Positions 31,141-42,113 of a stretch of 64,000 nucleotides of DNA are shown here, in pieces. A program made the translations under genes and the position numbers. The notes under the pieces were generated by a model. It saw nothing but the letters and a program-made list of their open reading frames with translations. It had not been told where the DNA came from and ran no database searches. The DNA lies in NCBI GenBank assembly GCA_018609055.1, contig JABAYJ010000009.1:121761-185760 (forward strand), given 5' to 3'. The stretch is from Flavobacteriales bacterium. Lineage in GTDB: Bacteria; Bacteroidota; Bacteroidia; Flavobacteriales_D; CAJJDF01. The number at the start of each line of letters is the position of its first letter. Position 1 is the stretch's first letter.

Positions 31141-32763
31141 TTAAGATTTAATAAATTTGAGGTTGTAGTTTTTACCATTAATCTTATAGTTTACTATGTA
31201 AAGTCCTTTTGGTAAATCGCCTAAATCATCGATTTTCAAGTTAGTCCCTTCGGTTTGTTGGCTAACACTTTTAATTAATTTTCCCTGAATAGAGAAGATT
31301 TTTACTTTAATATTTTCTGTATGGTTTTCCCCTAATTCGATAGTGATATTGTCATTAGCAGGATTTGGAAAAAAGTTGTGTGACTTAGAAACCTCATTTT
31401 CTTTTATAGATGCAAAGCCTTCTTGATACACTCTTACATAGTCAATTTCCATTGTGTCTTGAGTAAAACTAGCTGCTATAGAAGGTTCAATTGCAATGTT
31501 TAATAAAATGTATTGCTCAGCATCATATGGCCAAGTACTTGCATTTTTTATTGCTGGGTTATAAATGTAATGTACAATTCCATCTACGCTAAATATCATT
31601 TGAGTGCTACTCCATTCTAATGTGTAAATATGAAATGCACTTGAAGCAGTTGGGATAGTTTGTCCTCCGTGATTTACGGTTGCTCCAGAACTAGAAGGTG
31701 TGTGCATGGCACTTTGAACAAAATTTTGATTACTTCCCCAGTGTTCCATAATGTCAATTTCTCCGCAAGCTGGCCATCCTGTTGTACCAAATCCTTGCGT
31801 TTGCCAGTACGCTCCACCTTCGCTAATGTTTTTCCCGAGCATCCAAATTGCAGGCCAAGTTCCAGATCCTGTTGGTAATTTTGCTCTTATTTCTACCTTC
31901 CCATATTTAAAAGCAAATTTTGAGTTAAGCCTAGCCGAAGTATATTGTTTTGTTCTTCCTTGATCAGTAAAAACTTCTTTTTTAGCAATCAGGTTTAAGC
32001 TTCCTCCGTTTTGAGAAGAGTTAACAGCACGGTTTGTGTAGTGTTGAACTTCTCCATTGAACCAACTTCCTCCAGAAGGCAATTGAGTTTGGTGAAACCA
32101 GTTTACATTGCTTATTGCTCCAGTCCCGTTAAACTCATCTGACCAGACAAGGTAATTGAAATTATTTGGTGAAGTAATAGTGTCGTAATAAGTAAAGTCA
32201 TCTAAGTAAGCCAAAACATTGTCGAAATTATTCTCTCCGTTTATCTGAAAAAGAACTCTATTTAAATCAGTTCTTAGAATAGGAGCAGGCGAACCTCCAT
32301 TAGCATTGATGTATACATCATTAGCAAAATCAAAAGTAATAGTTTGCCACTGGTCAAGAACAATGTTTTTTACAATTTGAGTCTGAGTAACCCAGGGTGA
32401 GGCAACAGTTCCGTCTTGGAGTTTGAGTGTTATCTGATTGTTTTGTGTTCCTGTTAGTCCTGAAGAAGGAACGTACACTTTTATGGTAAAAATATTGTTA
32501 AAGGCAAGACTAAAATTTCTTCCAGCATCAAACCTTACATTTGCATATTGTCCTCCCACGTCTCCATATCTCAATACTTTACTTGAAGTATTGATTCCGT
32601 TAGCTACTGGGTTAGAGAAGTTTGTGTCTAATTGACAAGCATCTCCCCACCAAGTAGTTATTCCGCTTCCAGGTTCAAAATCATCTAGTATGGTTTGAGC
32701 AAAATTTGAAGAACAAATTAGTGTTGTAAAAATGACTGCTAAAAGAGAAGAGAAGTGTTTCAT
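31141..32763 (-). CDS. Glycoside hydrolase family 16 with T9SS type A sorting domain
   Basis: LVWSDEFNGTG; GEIDIMEHWGS catalytic ExDxxE; C-terminal HNFFPNPANDNITIELG...GLYIVNYKINGKNYNLKFIKS. Confidence 0.93.
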   Translation of the reverse strand: MKHFSSLLAVIFTTLICSSNFAQTILDDFEPGSGITTWWGDACQLDTNFSNPVANGINTSSKVLRYGDVGGQYANVRFDAGRNFSLAFNNIFTIKVYVPSSGLTGTQNNQITLKLQDGTVASPWVTQTQIVKNIVLDQWQTITFDFANDVYINANGGSPAPILRTDLNRVLFQINGENNFDNVLAYLDDFTYYDTITSPNNFNYLVWSDEFNGTGAISNVNWFHQTQLPSGGSWFNGEVQHYTNRAVNSSQNGGSLNLIAKKEVFTDQGRTKQYTSARLNSKFAFKYGKVEIRAKLPTGSGTWPAIWMLGKNISEGGAYWQTQGFGTTGWPACGEIDIMEHWGSNQNFVQSAMHTPSSSGATVNHGGQTIPTASSAFHIYTLEWSSTQMIFSVDGIVHYIYNPAIKNASTWPYDAEQYILLNIAIEPSIAASFTQDTMEIDYVRVYQEGFASIKENEVSKSHNFFPNPANDNITIELGENHTENIKVKIFSIQGKLIKSVSQQTEGTNLKIDDLGDLPKGLYIVNYKINGKNYNLKFIKS

Positions 32764-32822
32764 AGATTATTCAGGCTTATTGTTTAATTTACAGAAACTA
32801 AATTAGTGAAAATAATTTAATG

Positions 32823-33110
32823 TTACTCAATTAAGTCCGAGTCGATTTCAGATTTATCAGGATGTATTTTTGATTTTTTTCTAATAAAGAGAAGGAGATT
32901 TATTGTTAAAAGTGTGATAATAATGGCAACTCGAATAGAATAACTATTGATTTGTAAATTCATTCCTTGGTCTAGATGACCTCTATGGTTTCTTGTTGTA
33001 TAAATTACAAATTTCTCAAACCAAAATCCAATACTAATAAGAGAAGAAACTACTAAAATTATATATTTATTTACCCCATATTTTTTAATGAGCAGAACGA
33101 ATGGAAACAA
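32823..33110 (-). CDS. Small membrane protein, possible truncated NrfD-like remnant
   Basis: ORF begins at a TTG; frame open upstream (SKSSQSGSYKVFFIFTLTCSV...) to a TAG; ISIGFWFEKFVIYTT resembles NrfD-type TM helices. Confidence 0.35.
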   Translation of the reverse strand: MFPFVLLIKKYGVNKYIILVVSSLISIGFWFEKFVIYTTRNHRGHLDQGMNLQINSYSIRVAIIITLLTINLLLFIRKKSKIHPDKSEIDSDLIE

Positions 33111-33121
33111 TACAGAACAAG

Positions 33122-33757
33122 TTAGAGTAAAAATAAAGAAGACTTTATAAGATCCTGATTGACTTGATTTGGACTAATCCAAATCCATTCTTTCCTGTAT
33201 TTAGTTCTATAAATTGGATAACCATTTGCCCATGAATCAGGTTCTTCGAATTTCTTTTTTAAAGAATTTGAAATAGCTAATATAGTATCCTCAGTAGAAT
33301 TGTTTGTTTCAATTACATACTTTTTCTCTTTGTCTATTTCTAGTAATAATAAATACTCGTTAAATGAATTAGCTATTAAGCTTTGGCTATCACACTCTAT
33401 ATCGATATATGTTATCTTAGGTTTAGAATTACTCTCTCTATAATCTAGACATAGGTTCCAATGTCCATCTCCATCAAATGGAATTAAGCCTTCCAGTTTA
33501 AAACTAACATGTTCTTTTTCTAGAGACCAATCAGGTTTTTCAATTTTAGGCAAGTTTGGTCCTATCCCATAAATTACTTCATGAGGAATATCTTCAAGTG
33601 AATATCTAATATATCCACCATTTTGAATCTTTAAAAGATTGATAAATTCAAGGGGTAGTTTATAATTTGTTTCTTTCTCAAACTTTGAAACTAGTTCATC
33701 CGTTAATTCAGGTTGAACGTAAGTTAGATAAGCTGGAGATTGCCAAAGTTTTACCAT
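33122..33757 (-). CDS. SMI1/KNR4 family protein
   Basis: FEKETNYKLPLEFINLLKIQNGGYIRY; GLIPFDGDGHWNLCLDYR; YIDIECDSQSLIANSFNEYL. Confidence 0.85.
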   Translation of the reverse strand: MVKLWQSPAYLTYVQPELTDELVSKFEKETNYKLPLEFINLLKIQNGGYIRYSLEDIPHEVIYGIGPNLPKIEKPDWSLEKEHVSFKLEGLIPFDGDGHWNLCLDYRESNSKPKITYIDIECDSQSLIANSFNEYLLLLEIDKEKKYVIETNNSTEDTILAISNSLKKKFEEPDSWANGYPIYRTKYRKEWIWISPNQVNQDLIKSSLFLL

Positions 33758-33766
33758 AATATCAAA

Positions 33767-36382
33767 TTAACCTAGTTTCTTCTTAATCTCACTCAACTTC
33801 ATCAAAGCTTCCACAGGTGTTAGCGTATTAATATCTACATTCGCAATATCATCACGAATATCTTCCAAAATTGGATCATCTAAATTGAAAAAACTGAGTT
33901 GCATTTCGTCTGATTTTTCGTTCAGGGTTTTCTTTATTTCTTGATTGCTATCGCCACTTCGTGCTTCTAGTTTAGTAAGGATTTCTTCAGCTTTACGAAT
34001 TACAAAACCTGGCATTCCTGCCATTTTTGCCACATGAATTCCAAAACTGTGGTTACTTCCTCCAGCAACCAGTTTACGCATAAAAATGATTTTTTTGTCA
34101 ATCTCTTTTACCGAAACATTGTAGTTTTTTATTCTAGGAAACTGCTTGTACATTTCGTTCAACTCATGGTAGTGAGTAGCGAAAAGTGTCTTAGCTTTTT
34201 TCTGTGGGTATTCGTGAATGTATTCCGTAATACTCCAAGCAATAGAAATCCCATCATACGTACTTGTTCCTCTTCCAATTTCATCCAATAAAATTAAACT
34301 ACGTTCCGAGATATTATTTAAAATGCTAGCTGTTTCATTCATCTCCACCATAAATGTTGATTCCCCAGAAGAGATATTATCAGAAGCTCCTACACGAGTA
34401 AAAATCTTGTCTACATAACCCATTGTAACGGATTCGGCAGGAACAAAACTTCCCATTTGTGCCATAAGTACTATCAGAGCAGTTTGTCTCAAAATAGCCG
34501 ATTTACCCGACATATTTGGTCCAGTAATCATAATTATTTGCTGATCCATATCATCCAAATACACATCATTTGGTATGTATTCGTCACCAACTTCAAGGCA
34601 CATTTCTATCACTGGGTGACGGCCATTTTTTATAGTCAGTTTGGTGGAATCATCCACAATTGGTTTACAATAATTATGGTGAACGGCTTGCATAGCAAAC
34701 GAACTCAAGCAATCTATTTGAGCAACAAGATTAGCATTATGCTGAATAGGAACAGTAAAATCTGAAAGTTCTAAAACCAAGTTTTCAAAAATAGAAGATT
34801 CTAGAGCTAGAATTTTCTCTTCAGCTCCCAATATTTTTGTTTCGTATTCTTTTAGTTCTTCGGTAATATAACGCTCGGCATTTACCAAAGTTTGTTTACG
34901 AATCCACTCTTCAGGGACTTTGTCTTTGTGCGTGTTTCGTACTTCAATGTAATACCCAAATACATTATTAAAAGCAATTTTAAGAGAAGTAATTCCCGTT
35001 CTTTCGCTTTCTCTTTGTTGCATTTGAAGTAGATAATCTTTTCCCGAAAAGGCGATTTTTCTCAAATCATCCAATTCTTGATTTACACCTTCATTAATTA
35101 CATTTCCTTTATTTATTAGCACAGGAGCATCTTCAAAAAGCTCTTTGCTAATCTTTTTTCTTAAAGAATCACAGGTGTTAATTTGTTCTCCAATTACTTT
35201 AAGAGCTTTAATTTTCGATTTCTCCGAAAAGGATTTTACTGGAACTAAAGCATCTAGTGAATTCTTAAGTTGGTTCACTTCTCTTGGCGAAATTTTACCA
35301 ATAGAAACTTTAGAAACCAAACGTTCCAAATCACTAATTTGACTCAAATTAGTTGTCATTTCTTCTAATAGCTCTTTGTTGTTTACCAATCCTTCAACTA
35401 CTTCATGCCTTTTGGCAATGGTAGTTATGTTTTTAAGCGGAAGCAACATCCATCTTTTTAATAACCTTCCACCCATTGGCGAAACAGTTTTGTCCAACAC
35501 ATCTATCAAAGTAGTTGCATCTTGATTGTTAGAGGAAATTAATTCCAGGTTACGAATCGTAAATCTATCTAGCCATACATAATGATCTTCCTCAATTCGC
35601 GATAGGGTAGAGATGTGCTTAGACTCTTTGTGATGCGTTTCGGATAAATAATGCAAAGCTGCACCAGCTGCAATAGTTGCTACTTTTAAATCTTCTACAC
35701 CAAATCCTTTTAGGGTTTTGGTATTGAATTGTTTGGTTAATAAATCCTTCGAAAAATCGGGAGTAAATACCCAATCATCTAGTTGAAAAAAGTAGAATTT
35801 ATTTCCAAATAACTCATTAAATTTCTTCTGTTGTCCTTTCTGAAAAAGTACTTCAGTAGGTTTTAAACTTTGAATCAGTTTATCAATGTATTCTGCGGAA
35901 CCTTCGGCTACCAGAAACTCTCCAGTAGAAATATCTAAAAAAGAAACTCCAATAACGTGTTTGGTAAAGTGAACTGCAGCTAAAAAGTTATTTTTCTTTT
36001 GCTCCAATACGTTATCATTGAAAGTAACACCTGGTGTAACCAATTCGGTAACTCCACGTTTTACGATTGTTTTGGTCATTTTTGGATCTTCCAATTGGTC
36101 ACAAATAGCAACACGGTATCCAGCTCTTACTAATTTTGGTAAATAGGTGTTAAGCGAATGATGCGGAAATCCTGCTAACTCAATGTGAGAAGCTTTTCCA
36201 TTTTTTCTTTTGGTTAACACAATTCCTAAAACCTGAGAAGCAATGATTGCATCAGATTTAAAAGTTTCGTAAAAATCACCTACGCGAAACAACAACACAG
36301 CATCAGGGTGCTTTGCTTTAATAGCATTGTATTGCTTCATTAACGGGGTTTCTCTTTCCTTTTCTTTCGCTTTGGCAGCCAT
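33767..36382 (-). CDS. mutS: DNA mismatch repair protein MutS
   Basis: [80 protein letters not shown]. Confidence 0.98.
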   Translation of the reverse strand: MAAKAKEKERETPLMKQYNAIKAKHPDAVLLFRVGDFYETFKSDAIIASQVLGIVLTKRKNGKASHIELAGFPHHSLNTYLPKLVRAGYRVAICDQLEDPKMTKTIVKRGVTELVTPGVTFNDNVLEQKKNNFLAAVHFTKHVIGVSFLDISTGEFLVAEGSAEYIDKLIQSLKPTEVLFQKGQQKKFNELFGNKFYFFQLDDWVFTPDFSKDLLTKQFNTKTLKGFGVEDLKVATIAAGAALHYLSETHHKESKHISTLSRIEEDHYVWLDRFTIRNLELISSNNQDATTLIDVLDKTVSPMGGRLLKRWMLLPLKNITTIAKRHEVVEGLVNNKELLEEMTTNLSQISDLERLVSKVSIGKISPREVNQLKNSLDALVPVKSFSEKSKIKALKVIGEQINTCDSLRKKISKELFEDAPVLINKGNVINEGVNQELDDLRKIAFSGKDYLLQMQQRESERTGITSLKIAFNNVFGYYIEVRNTHKDKVPEEWIRKQTLVNAERYITEELKEYETKILGAEEKILALESSIFENLVLELSDFTVPIQHNANLVAQIDCLSSFAMQAVHHNYCKPIVDDSTKLTIKNGRHPVIEMCLEVGDEYIPNDVYLDDMDQQIIMITGPNMSGKSAILRQTALIVLMAQMGSFVPAESVTMGYVDKIFTRVGASDNISSGESTFMVEMNETASILNNISERSLILLDEIGRGTSTYDGISIAWSITEYIHEYPQKKAKTLFATHYHELNEMYKQFPRIKNYNVSVKEIDKKIIFMRKLVAGGSNHSFGIHVAKMAGMPGFVIRKAEEILTKLEARSGDSNQEIKKTLNEKSDEMQLSFFNLDDPILEDIRDDIANVDINTLTPVEALMKLSEIKKKLG

Positions 36383-36558
36383 TATTTTTCAGTTTATTGC
36401 AAGATTTAAAAGTACAAATTAATCCTGCTGTGCTATAATTATGCGAAGCTATGTTTTTAACTATTTCAGAGTGATTGTTAATAAAGGAATGAGTTATTTC
36501 TAATCGTTATGAAATGAGTCAAGAATTAGTCGTTTTGTATTTAAAATTTTATATAAAA

Positions 36559-36582
36559 AAAGAGGCCCATTTGAGCCTCTTT
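36559..36582. terminator. Terminator-like hairpin
   Basis: aaagaggc-ccatttga-gcctcttt between the mutS and M1 peptidase region. Confidence 0.65.
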
Positions 36583-36602
36583 AATAATCTGAAAATTAGT
36601 TT

Positions 36603-38447
36603 TTATTTTTTCACTTTCTTTTCAACTCTAGGATAAGTATTGTTATTTCTATCAATATCCGAAAGTCTTAAACTAGGATCAATTTCAATCTTTTCAATGT
36701 CTTTTTCTTTCACCTCAATACACAAAGTAAATTCTGGATTTGTCCAAGGCCAATCTTCAGAAACAACTGTGTAATCAGCATATTTAGATTCGGTTTTTGC
36801 TCCTCTCATTATTGCTAAAGGAATGTTGTAAACCTTTACTGTACCATCTTTTAATGTTACAGCAACATCTAATGGCATTGGCATGTCTCCAATTCTTTTC
36901 AGTTTAATAGCAGTTGAAGTCTTTTCGCATTTTTCGATACTTTCAACACTATAATCAATGAAATTTGTAGTTCCAATAAATTGTTCCAAATACCAATCTA
37001 ATTCTAATCCAGATACTTGCTCAGCAACTCTCTTGAAATCGTTAGCATTTGGGTGCTTAAACTTCCATTGATTGTAATATTCCATCATTGTTTCCTCAAA
37101 AGCTTTCTCTCCAATTATGTAATCCAATTGATCTAAGAAAACTTCTCCTTTAGAGTAAACTGAAATCCCATAAGTTCTGTTTTTCTTGTAGTGATCGGCA
37201 TGTGTTGTAAGTGGCTCTTGTTCTTTACTTTTAACTAAGAACTGATAATTTCTGTGAGCTCCTAAGTGTGAGTTCAAAGCGTTTTTTCCATAAACATGGT
37301 CCATTGCATCATGTTGTGCGTAAGAAGTAAAACCTTCGTCCATCCAAGGATATTTAGATTCGTTAGTTGCCATCATTCCTTGGTACCAACTGTGTAAACT
37401 TTCGTGAATTATTACACTAACTAATCCTCCAAAAGAACCGTGAGCAGTAATTAATGTAGCCATTGGATATTCCATTCCTCCATCTCCACCTTGTATGATT
37501 GAGTAGTCAGAATAAGGATATTTTCCATATTTTTTATTTACATATTCAAAAGCTCTTACAGCATAATCTTGGCACTTTTCCCAGTTTTCAACTACAGTAT
37601 CCGTCTGGTAAAAAAAGTGTAGTCTAGTACCGTTATCCAAAGTTTTAATATCGTGTTTGTAATCTGGATCGGCTGCCCAAGCAAAATCATGAACGTTTTC
37701 TGCTTTAAAATGCCAATTGTGTTTTGTTGAACTAGGACTAGGATCGGTTACAACTTTATCTGTGTATCCTTTTCCAATTTCAGAAGCATTTTGTAATATT
37801 CCTGTTCCAGCAATAGTATACTTTTTATTCATTTTAATGGTAACATCAAAATCTCCCCAAACTCCATGAAATTCTCTTCCTACGTATGGATTTGCATGCC
37901 AACCTTCATAATCATATTCACTCATTTTTGGGTACCATTGTGTCATTGAGTAATCAATTCCTTCGGAACTATTTCTTCCGCTTCTTCTTATTTGAATAGG
38001 AACTTGAGCTTCAAAATCCATATCGAATGTTGCCGATTCTCCTGGCTTAATTGAAGCTGGAAGTTTTACTTCTAAAATTGTTCCTACAACTTTAAAGTCA
38101 ACAGGTTTCCCATTCATAGTTAAGGAGTTTATCTTTTGGTAACCTTCCTCTTCTGGTTTAAGTTTAGATATTCTGTCACCAACTCTTCTATCTGGATCAA
38201 TAATAGTTAACGAACGAATATCCATCATACTTCCTGGCTGAAATGCATTAAAGTACAAGTGATAAAATACTTTGTTTAACTCATCAGGAGAATTATTAGT
38301 GTAAACTAATTTTTGTTTCCCTTTAAATTGATGAGTTGTTTCATCAAAATCAATATCCATTTTGTAATCAACTTTTTGTTGCCAATAGGATTGTGAAAAT
38401 AAGGTAGAGGAAATTGCTAAAAATAGTATCGAAAATAGGTGCTTCAT
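36603..38447 (-). CDS. M1 family metallopeptidase
   Basis: GGDGGMEYPMATLI; VIIHESLHSWYQGMMATNESKYPWMDEGFTSY (HExxH-x18-E). Confidence 0.9.
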   Translation of the reverse strand: MKHLFSILFLAISSTLFSQSYWQQKVDYKMDIDFDETTHQFKGKQKLVYTNNSPDELNKVFYHLYFNAFQPGSMMDIRSLTIIDPDRRVGDRISKLKPEEEGYQKINSLTMNGKPVDFKVVGTILEVKLPASIKPGESATFDMDFEAQVPIQIRRSGRNSSEGIDYSMTQWYPKMSEYDYEGWHANPYVGREFHGVWGDFDVTIKMNKKYTIAGTGILQNASEIGKGYTDKVVTDPSPSSTKHNWHFKAENVHDFAWAADPDYKHDIKTLDNGTRLHFFYQTDTVVENWEKCQDYAVRAFEYVNKKYGKYPYSDYSIIQGGDGGMEYPMATLITAHGSFGGLVSVIIHESLHSWYQGMMATNESKYPWMDEGFTSYAQHDAMDHVYGKNALNSHLGAHRNYQFLVKSKEQEPLTTHADHYKKNRTYGISVYSKGEVFLDQLDYIIGEKAFEETMMEYYNQWKFKHPNANDFKRVAEQVSGLELDWYLEQFIGTTNFIDYSVESIEKCEKTSTAIKLKRIGDMPMPLDVAVTLKDGTVKVYNIPLAIMRGAKTESKYADYTVVSEDWPWTNPEFTLCIEVKEKDIEKIEIDPSLRLSDIDRNNNTYPRVEKKVKK

Positions 38448-38531
38448 AGGTTTAAATTTTGAAATACCAAAGTACCAAAAAATCTATCAAAAAAGAAGGG
38501 TTAGTTTCATTATTTCAAAGAAATAAATTCT

Positions 38532-38539
38532 TAACTTTG
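38532..38539 (+). promoter_or_regulatory. Candidate -7 element TAACTTTG upstream of bcp
   Basis: Matches TAnnTTTG; lies inside the over-extended ORF 5' end, 18 nt before ATG 38558. Confidence 0.45.
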
Positions 38540-38557
38540 GGAAAAGCAATAGACTTT

Positions 38558-39010
38558 ATGAAACATTTGAAAGTAGGAAATAATGCTCCTGATTTTAACA
38601 CAGAAGACCAAGACGGAAATGCAATTAAACTTGCTGATTTTGAAGGAAGTAAAGTGATTCTTTATTTTTATCCAAAAGACAATACGCCTGGTTGTACAAC
38701 ACAAGCTTGTAACTTAACTGATAACTATGATATGTTATTGAAAAATGGATATAAAGTATTAGGTGTAAGTGCAGATTCTGCAAAGTCGCACAAAAAATTT
38801 ATCGATAAATATAGTTTACCTTTTCCATTGTTGATGGATGAGGAGAAAAAAATCATTCAAGATTACGGAGTTTGGGGAGAAAAGAAATTCATGGGTAAAA
38901 TTTATGATGGAATCCACAGAACAACATTTGTAATTGACGAAAAAGGAGTGATAGCAGATATTATAGAAAAAGTAAAGACAAAAGACCACACGGCTCAAAT
39001 AATAGGATAA
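38558..39010 (+). CDS. bcp: Thioredoxin-dependent peroxiredoxin (Bcp)
   Basis: [45 protein letters not shown]. The ORF track extends upstream to 38459, but homology begins here. Confidence 0.92.
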   Translation: MKHLKVGNNAPDFNTEDQDGNAIKLADFEGSKVILYFYPKDNTPGCTTQACNLTDNYDMLLKNGYKVLGVSADSAKSHKKFIDKYSLPFPLLMDEEKKIIQDYGVWGEKKFMGKIYDGIHRTTFVIDEKGVIADIIEKVKTKDHTAQIIG

Positions 39011-39032
39011 TATAATTTTAAAGAAACACACA

Positions 39033-40055
39033 ATGGCAAAAGCAAAAGAAGTAAAAGAAGTAAATAGTGATAAGTTAAAAGCATTACAAGCTACCATGGA
39101 ACGTATGGATAAGCAATACGGTAAAGGTGCAGTAATGAAACTAGGAGATAAAGCAATTGCAGATATAGACGTAATTCCTTCTGGTTCTTTGACTTTAGAT
39201 TTAGCCTTAGGTGTAAAAGGATATCCAAAAGGAAGAGTTGTTGAAATTTATGGACCTGAATCATCTGGAAAAACAACTTTAACTATTCACGCTATTGCAG
39301 AATGCCAGAAACAAGGAGGTATTTGCGCATTTATAGATGCAGAGCATGCTTTTGATGCGATTTACGCTAAGAACTTAGGTGTAGATGTAGATAACTTGAT
39401 TATTTCACAGCCAGATAATGGAGAACAAGCTTTAGAAATTGCAGATAACTTAATTCGTTCGGGTGCTATTGATTTAATTATTATCGATTCAGTTGCAGCA
39501 CTTACGCCAAAAGCAGAGATTGAAGGTGAAATGGGAGATTCTCAGATGGGATTACAAGCAAGATTAATGTCTAAGGCATTAAGAAAGCTTACAGCATCTA
39601 TTAGTAAAGCAAATACATGTTGTATTTTTATTAACCAATTAAGAGAGAAGATTGGTGTAATGTTCGGAAACCCAGAAACTACTTCGGGTGGAAATGCACT
39701 TAAATTTTATTCTTCAATTAGATTAGATATCAGAAGATCTACTCAAATCAAAGGAGGAGAAGATGTACTTGGAAACAGGACGAGAGTAAAAGTTGTAAAA
39801 AATAAAGTAGCTCCACCATTTCGTAAAGCAGAATTTGATATTATGTACGGATTAGGAATATCTAAAACTGGAGAAATTTTGGATATTGCAGTGGACAAAA
39901 ACATTGTAAAGAAAAGTGGATCTTGGTTTAGCTACGGAGAAACTAAATTAGGACAGGGGAGAGATGCAGTGAAAGAATTGATTGGAGATAATCCAGAACT
40001 AATGGATGAGTTAGAAACTAAAATTTATGAAATGTTGGCAGCTGAATCTGCTTAA
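39033..40055 (+). CDS. recA: Recombinase RecA
   Basis: [79 protein letters not shown]. Confidence 0.99.
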   Translation: MAKAKEVKEVNSDKLKALQATMERMDKQYGKGAVMKLGDKAIADIDVIPSGSLTLDLALGVKGYPKGRVVEIYGPESSGKTTLTIHAIAECQKQGGICAFIDAEHAFDAIYAKNLGVDVDNLIISQPDNGEQALEIADNLIRSGAIDLIIIDSVAALTPKAEIEGEMGDSQMGLQARLMSKALRKLTASISKANTCCIFINQLREKIGVMFGNPETTSGGNALKFYSSIRLDIRRSTQIKGGEDVLGNRTRVKVVKNKVAPPFRKAEFDIMYGLGISKTGEILDIAVDKNIVKKSGSWFSYGETKLGQGRDAVKELIGDNPELMDELETKIYEMLAAESA

Positions 40056-40077
40056 TTTTTTAAAACTAAATAGGTAT

Positions 40078-40110
40078 AAAAATGCTCCAAATTTTGGGGC
40101 ATTTTATTTT
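40078..40110 (+). terminator. Terminator-like hairpin after recA
   Basis: aaaaatgctcca-aattt-tggggcattttatttt. Confidence 0.7.
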
Positions 40111-40140
40111 CTATCAAGTTTGTAATCTATATATTTAATT

Positions 40141-41202
40141 ATGAAAAATTTATTTATACTGTTTTCAGGTTTGCTGTTGCTAAACTGTAACGATACTCTA
40201 CCGGTTCCCGATACAGATATTGTTGATATTAAAGAGCTTACTTTAAGTAAAAGTGAGGAGCTGATTAAACTGGAAGAATTTATAATCGCAAACCCTAATT
40301 CAGAAAAAGGATATGTAGATCGAGCAAATTATTATTTAGGCACTGGTGACTATGAGTTAGCATTGAAGGATGCAAACAAAGCATTAAAAGTAAAGCCAAA
40401 TGATGCGGATGTTAACTTTCTTAAAGGGTATACTTATTTGAAGTTGAGTAAAATAGACATGAATCAATTGGATAAGGCTTTTCCATTTTTGGAAAGAACT
40501 CTAGAGATTGATAGCATGCATACTAATGGGAATTTAGAGTTAGCTTATTATTTTATCGCAGGTAAAAACTTTGAACCAGCTTTAGACTTAATCAATAGGG
40601 TTATTAAAAAAGATAAGTTTTTAGCTCGTCCATACTATTTAAAAGGAATGTGGTATGAGAAACAAGGGATGAATGCTTTAGCAATTTCTTCTTTTCAAAC
40701 GGCTGTAGAAAGAAATCCTAATTATTACGAATCTTATTTAGCATTAGGTTCAATTCATGATAAAATGAATAACCCACTAGCAATACAATACTTTAACTCA
40801 GCTTTGGCTGTGTTTCCTAGAAGTATTGAAGTTTGGAGATTAAAAGGGATGAGTTTTTATGAGCACGATCAATACGAAGATGCAATTGTTTGTTTTGATA
40901 ATATATTAAGCATTGATTCTACTTTTGAAGTTGCTCATTATGATATTGGAAGTAGCTTACTTAAACTTTGTTATAACGATAATCCAAAACAAAAAAACGA
41001 TTCATTAATTGTTGAAGCTTTGGTGCAATTTAATAAAGCATTGGAATTGAATTCTAATTATATAGATGCAATTTATAACAGAGCACTTTGTTATGAGGCA
41101 CAAGGACAAAGAACTCTTGCTACTCGTGAGTATAAGCGAATATTGACTATAGAAGAAAACTATTCTATGGCAATTGAGGCATTGAATAATCCTATGAGAT
41201 AA
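40141..41202 (+). CDS. Tetratricopeptide-repeat lipoprotein
   Basis: LLLLNCND lipobox; repeated TPR units (GDYELALKDANKALKVKPNDADVNFLKGYTYLKL...). Confidence 0.88.
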   Translation: MKNLFILFSGLLLLNCNDTLPVPDTDIVDIKELTLSKSEELIKLEEFIIANPNSEKGYVDRANYYLGTGDYELALKDANKALKVKPNDADVNFLKGYTYLKLSKIDMNQLDKAFPFLERTLEIDSMHTNGNLELAYYFIAGKNFEPALDLINRVIKKDKFLARPYYLKGMWYEKQGMNALAISSFQTAVERNPNYYESYLALGSIHDKMNNPLAIQYFNSALAVFPRSIEVWRLKGMSFYEHDQYEDAIVCFDNILSIDSTFEVAHYDIGSSLLKLCYNDNPKQKNDSLIVEALVQFNKALELNSNYIDAIYNRALCYEAQGQRTLATREYKRILTIEENYSMAIEALNNPMR

Positions 41203-41209
41203 TTAAGGA

Positions 41210-42112
41210 TTATTTAGATTCCAATTGTCTATTAATGAAATTCAATACCTTTCTTGAATATTCTGCCCCGCCAATTTGGTGAATGTAATTGTGATCGGCT
41301 CCCTTTACTAATTCAAAGTGTTTGTCAATAGAAGCTAAATTATCATAAAGAGCTTTACCGTATTCTGGAGATATATGAATATCCTTATCACCATGAGCAA
41401 TAAACATAGGCTGTTCTATTTGCTTAACTGAGTTTATTGGGCGAATTTTTTCTGGGTCAAAATCGGCAATTTCTCCTGCTCGTTCAAGAGCAATATCTGT
41501 AATAAATTTAAACCCTACCCCAAAAGTAAATCTCTTTTGATAGTCGAATACGATCTGGTCTAATTGTCCAAATGTACATTCTATAACACCAAATTGTATT
41601 CTTTCATCCAATTCCAATGCTTGAATAGCCACAGCACCTCCAAGCGAACTTCCCATAATGCCAATTGGCAGGTTTGGGTAGTGTGATTTTAATTTTGATA
41701 CAATGTTTTGAACATCATATTTTTCTTGAAATCCATACGTACAATATTCTCCTTCGCTTTTTCCATGAGCTCTTAGGTCAAAAATAAAGCTGCCGATTTG
41801 TTCGTCTGCAAATTTTCTGGCTAAATCAATAAATTGCTCTTTGCAACTTCCTATTCCATGAATTAAAATAACTATTCCTTTAATAGAATCATTTTTTGGA
41901 CTAACCAGATAAGAGTCTAATTGAACAGAATCTATTCCAAGTACATTCATTTTTTCGAAAGAAACTAATTCATCATTATTAGGAATCTCTCCTGTAAGTG
42001 TGTGCTTTGCAATAATAGCATAAGGAGCAACATGATAAGTAATTACATATCCAGCAATTCCTCCTAAAATGAAAAGAATTAATAAACGTTTAAGCCATTT
42101 CTTCAATCTCAT
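41210..42112 (-). CDS. Alpha/beta hydrolase
   Basis: IVILIHGIGSCKEQFIDLARKFADEQIGSFIFDLRAHGKSEGEYCTYG; GIMGSSLGGAVAIQ; PMFIAHGDKDIHI. Confidence 0.92.
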   Translation of the reverse strand: MRLKKWLKRLLILFILGGIAGYVITYHVAPYAIIAKHTLTGEIPNNDELVSFEKMNVLGIDSVQLDSYLVSPKNDSIKGIVILIHGIGSCKEQFIDLARKFADEQIGSFIFDLRAHGKSEGEYCTYGFQEKYDVQNIVSKLKSHYPNLPIGIMGSSLGGAVAIQALELDERIQFGVIECTFGQLDQIVFDYQKRFTFGVGFKFITDIALERAGEIADFDPEKIRPINSVKQIEQPMFIAHGDKDIHISPEYGKALYDNLASIDKHFELVKGADHNYIHQIGGAEYSRKVLNFINRQLESK

Positions 42113-42113
42113 T

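Noticed and set aside
33122-33757. SMI1/KNR4 protein as part of a toxin-immunity locus
   Set aside because: No polymorphic toxin or Rhs/T6SS-like gene adjacent; neighbours are mutS and a small membrane ORF, so it appears to be an orphan.
38459-38557. 33-codon 5' extension of the Bcp ORF
   Set aside because: Homology starts at [13 protein letters not shown], and a TAACTTTG promoter-like element lies inside the extension, so it is probably untranslated.
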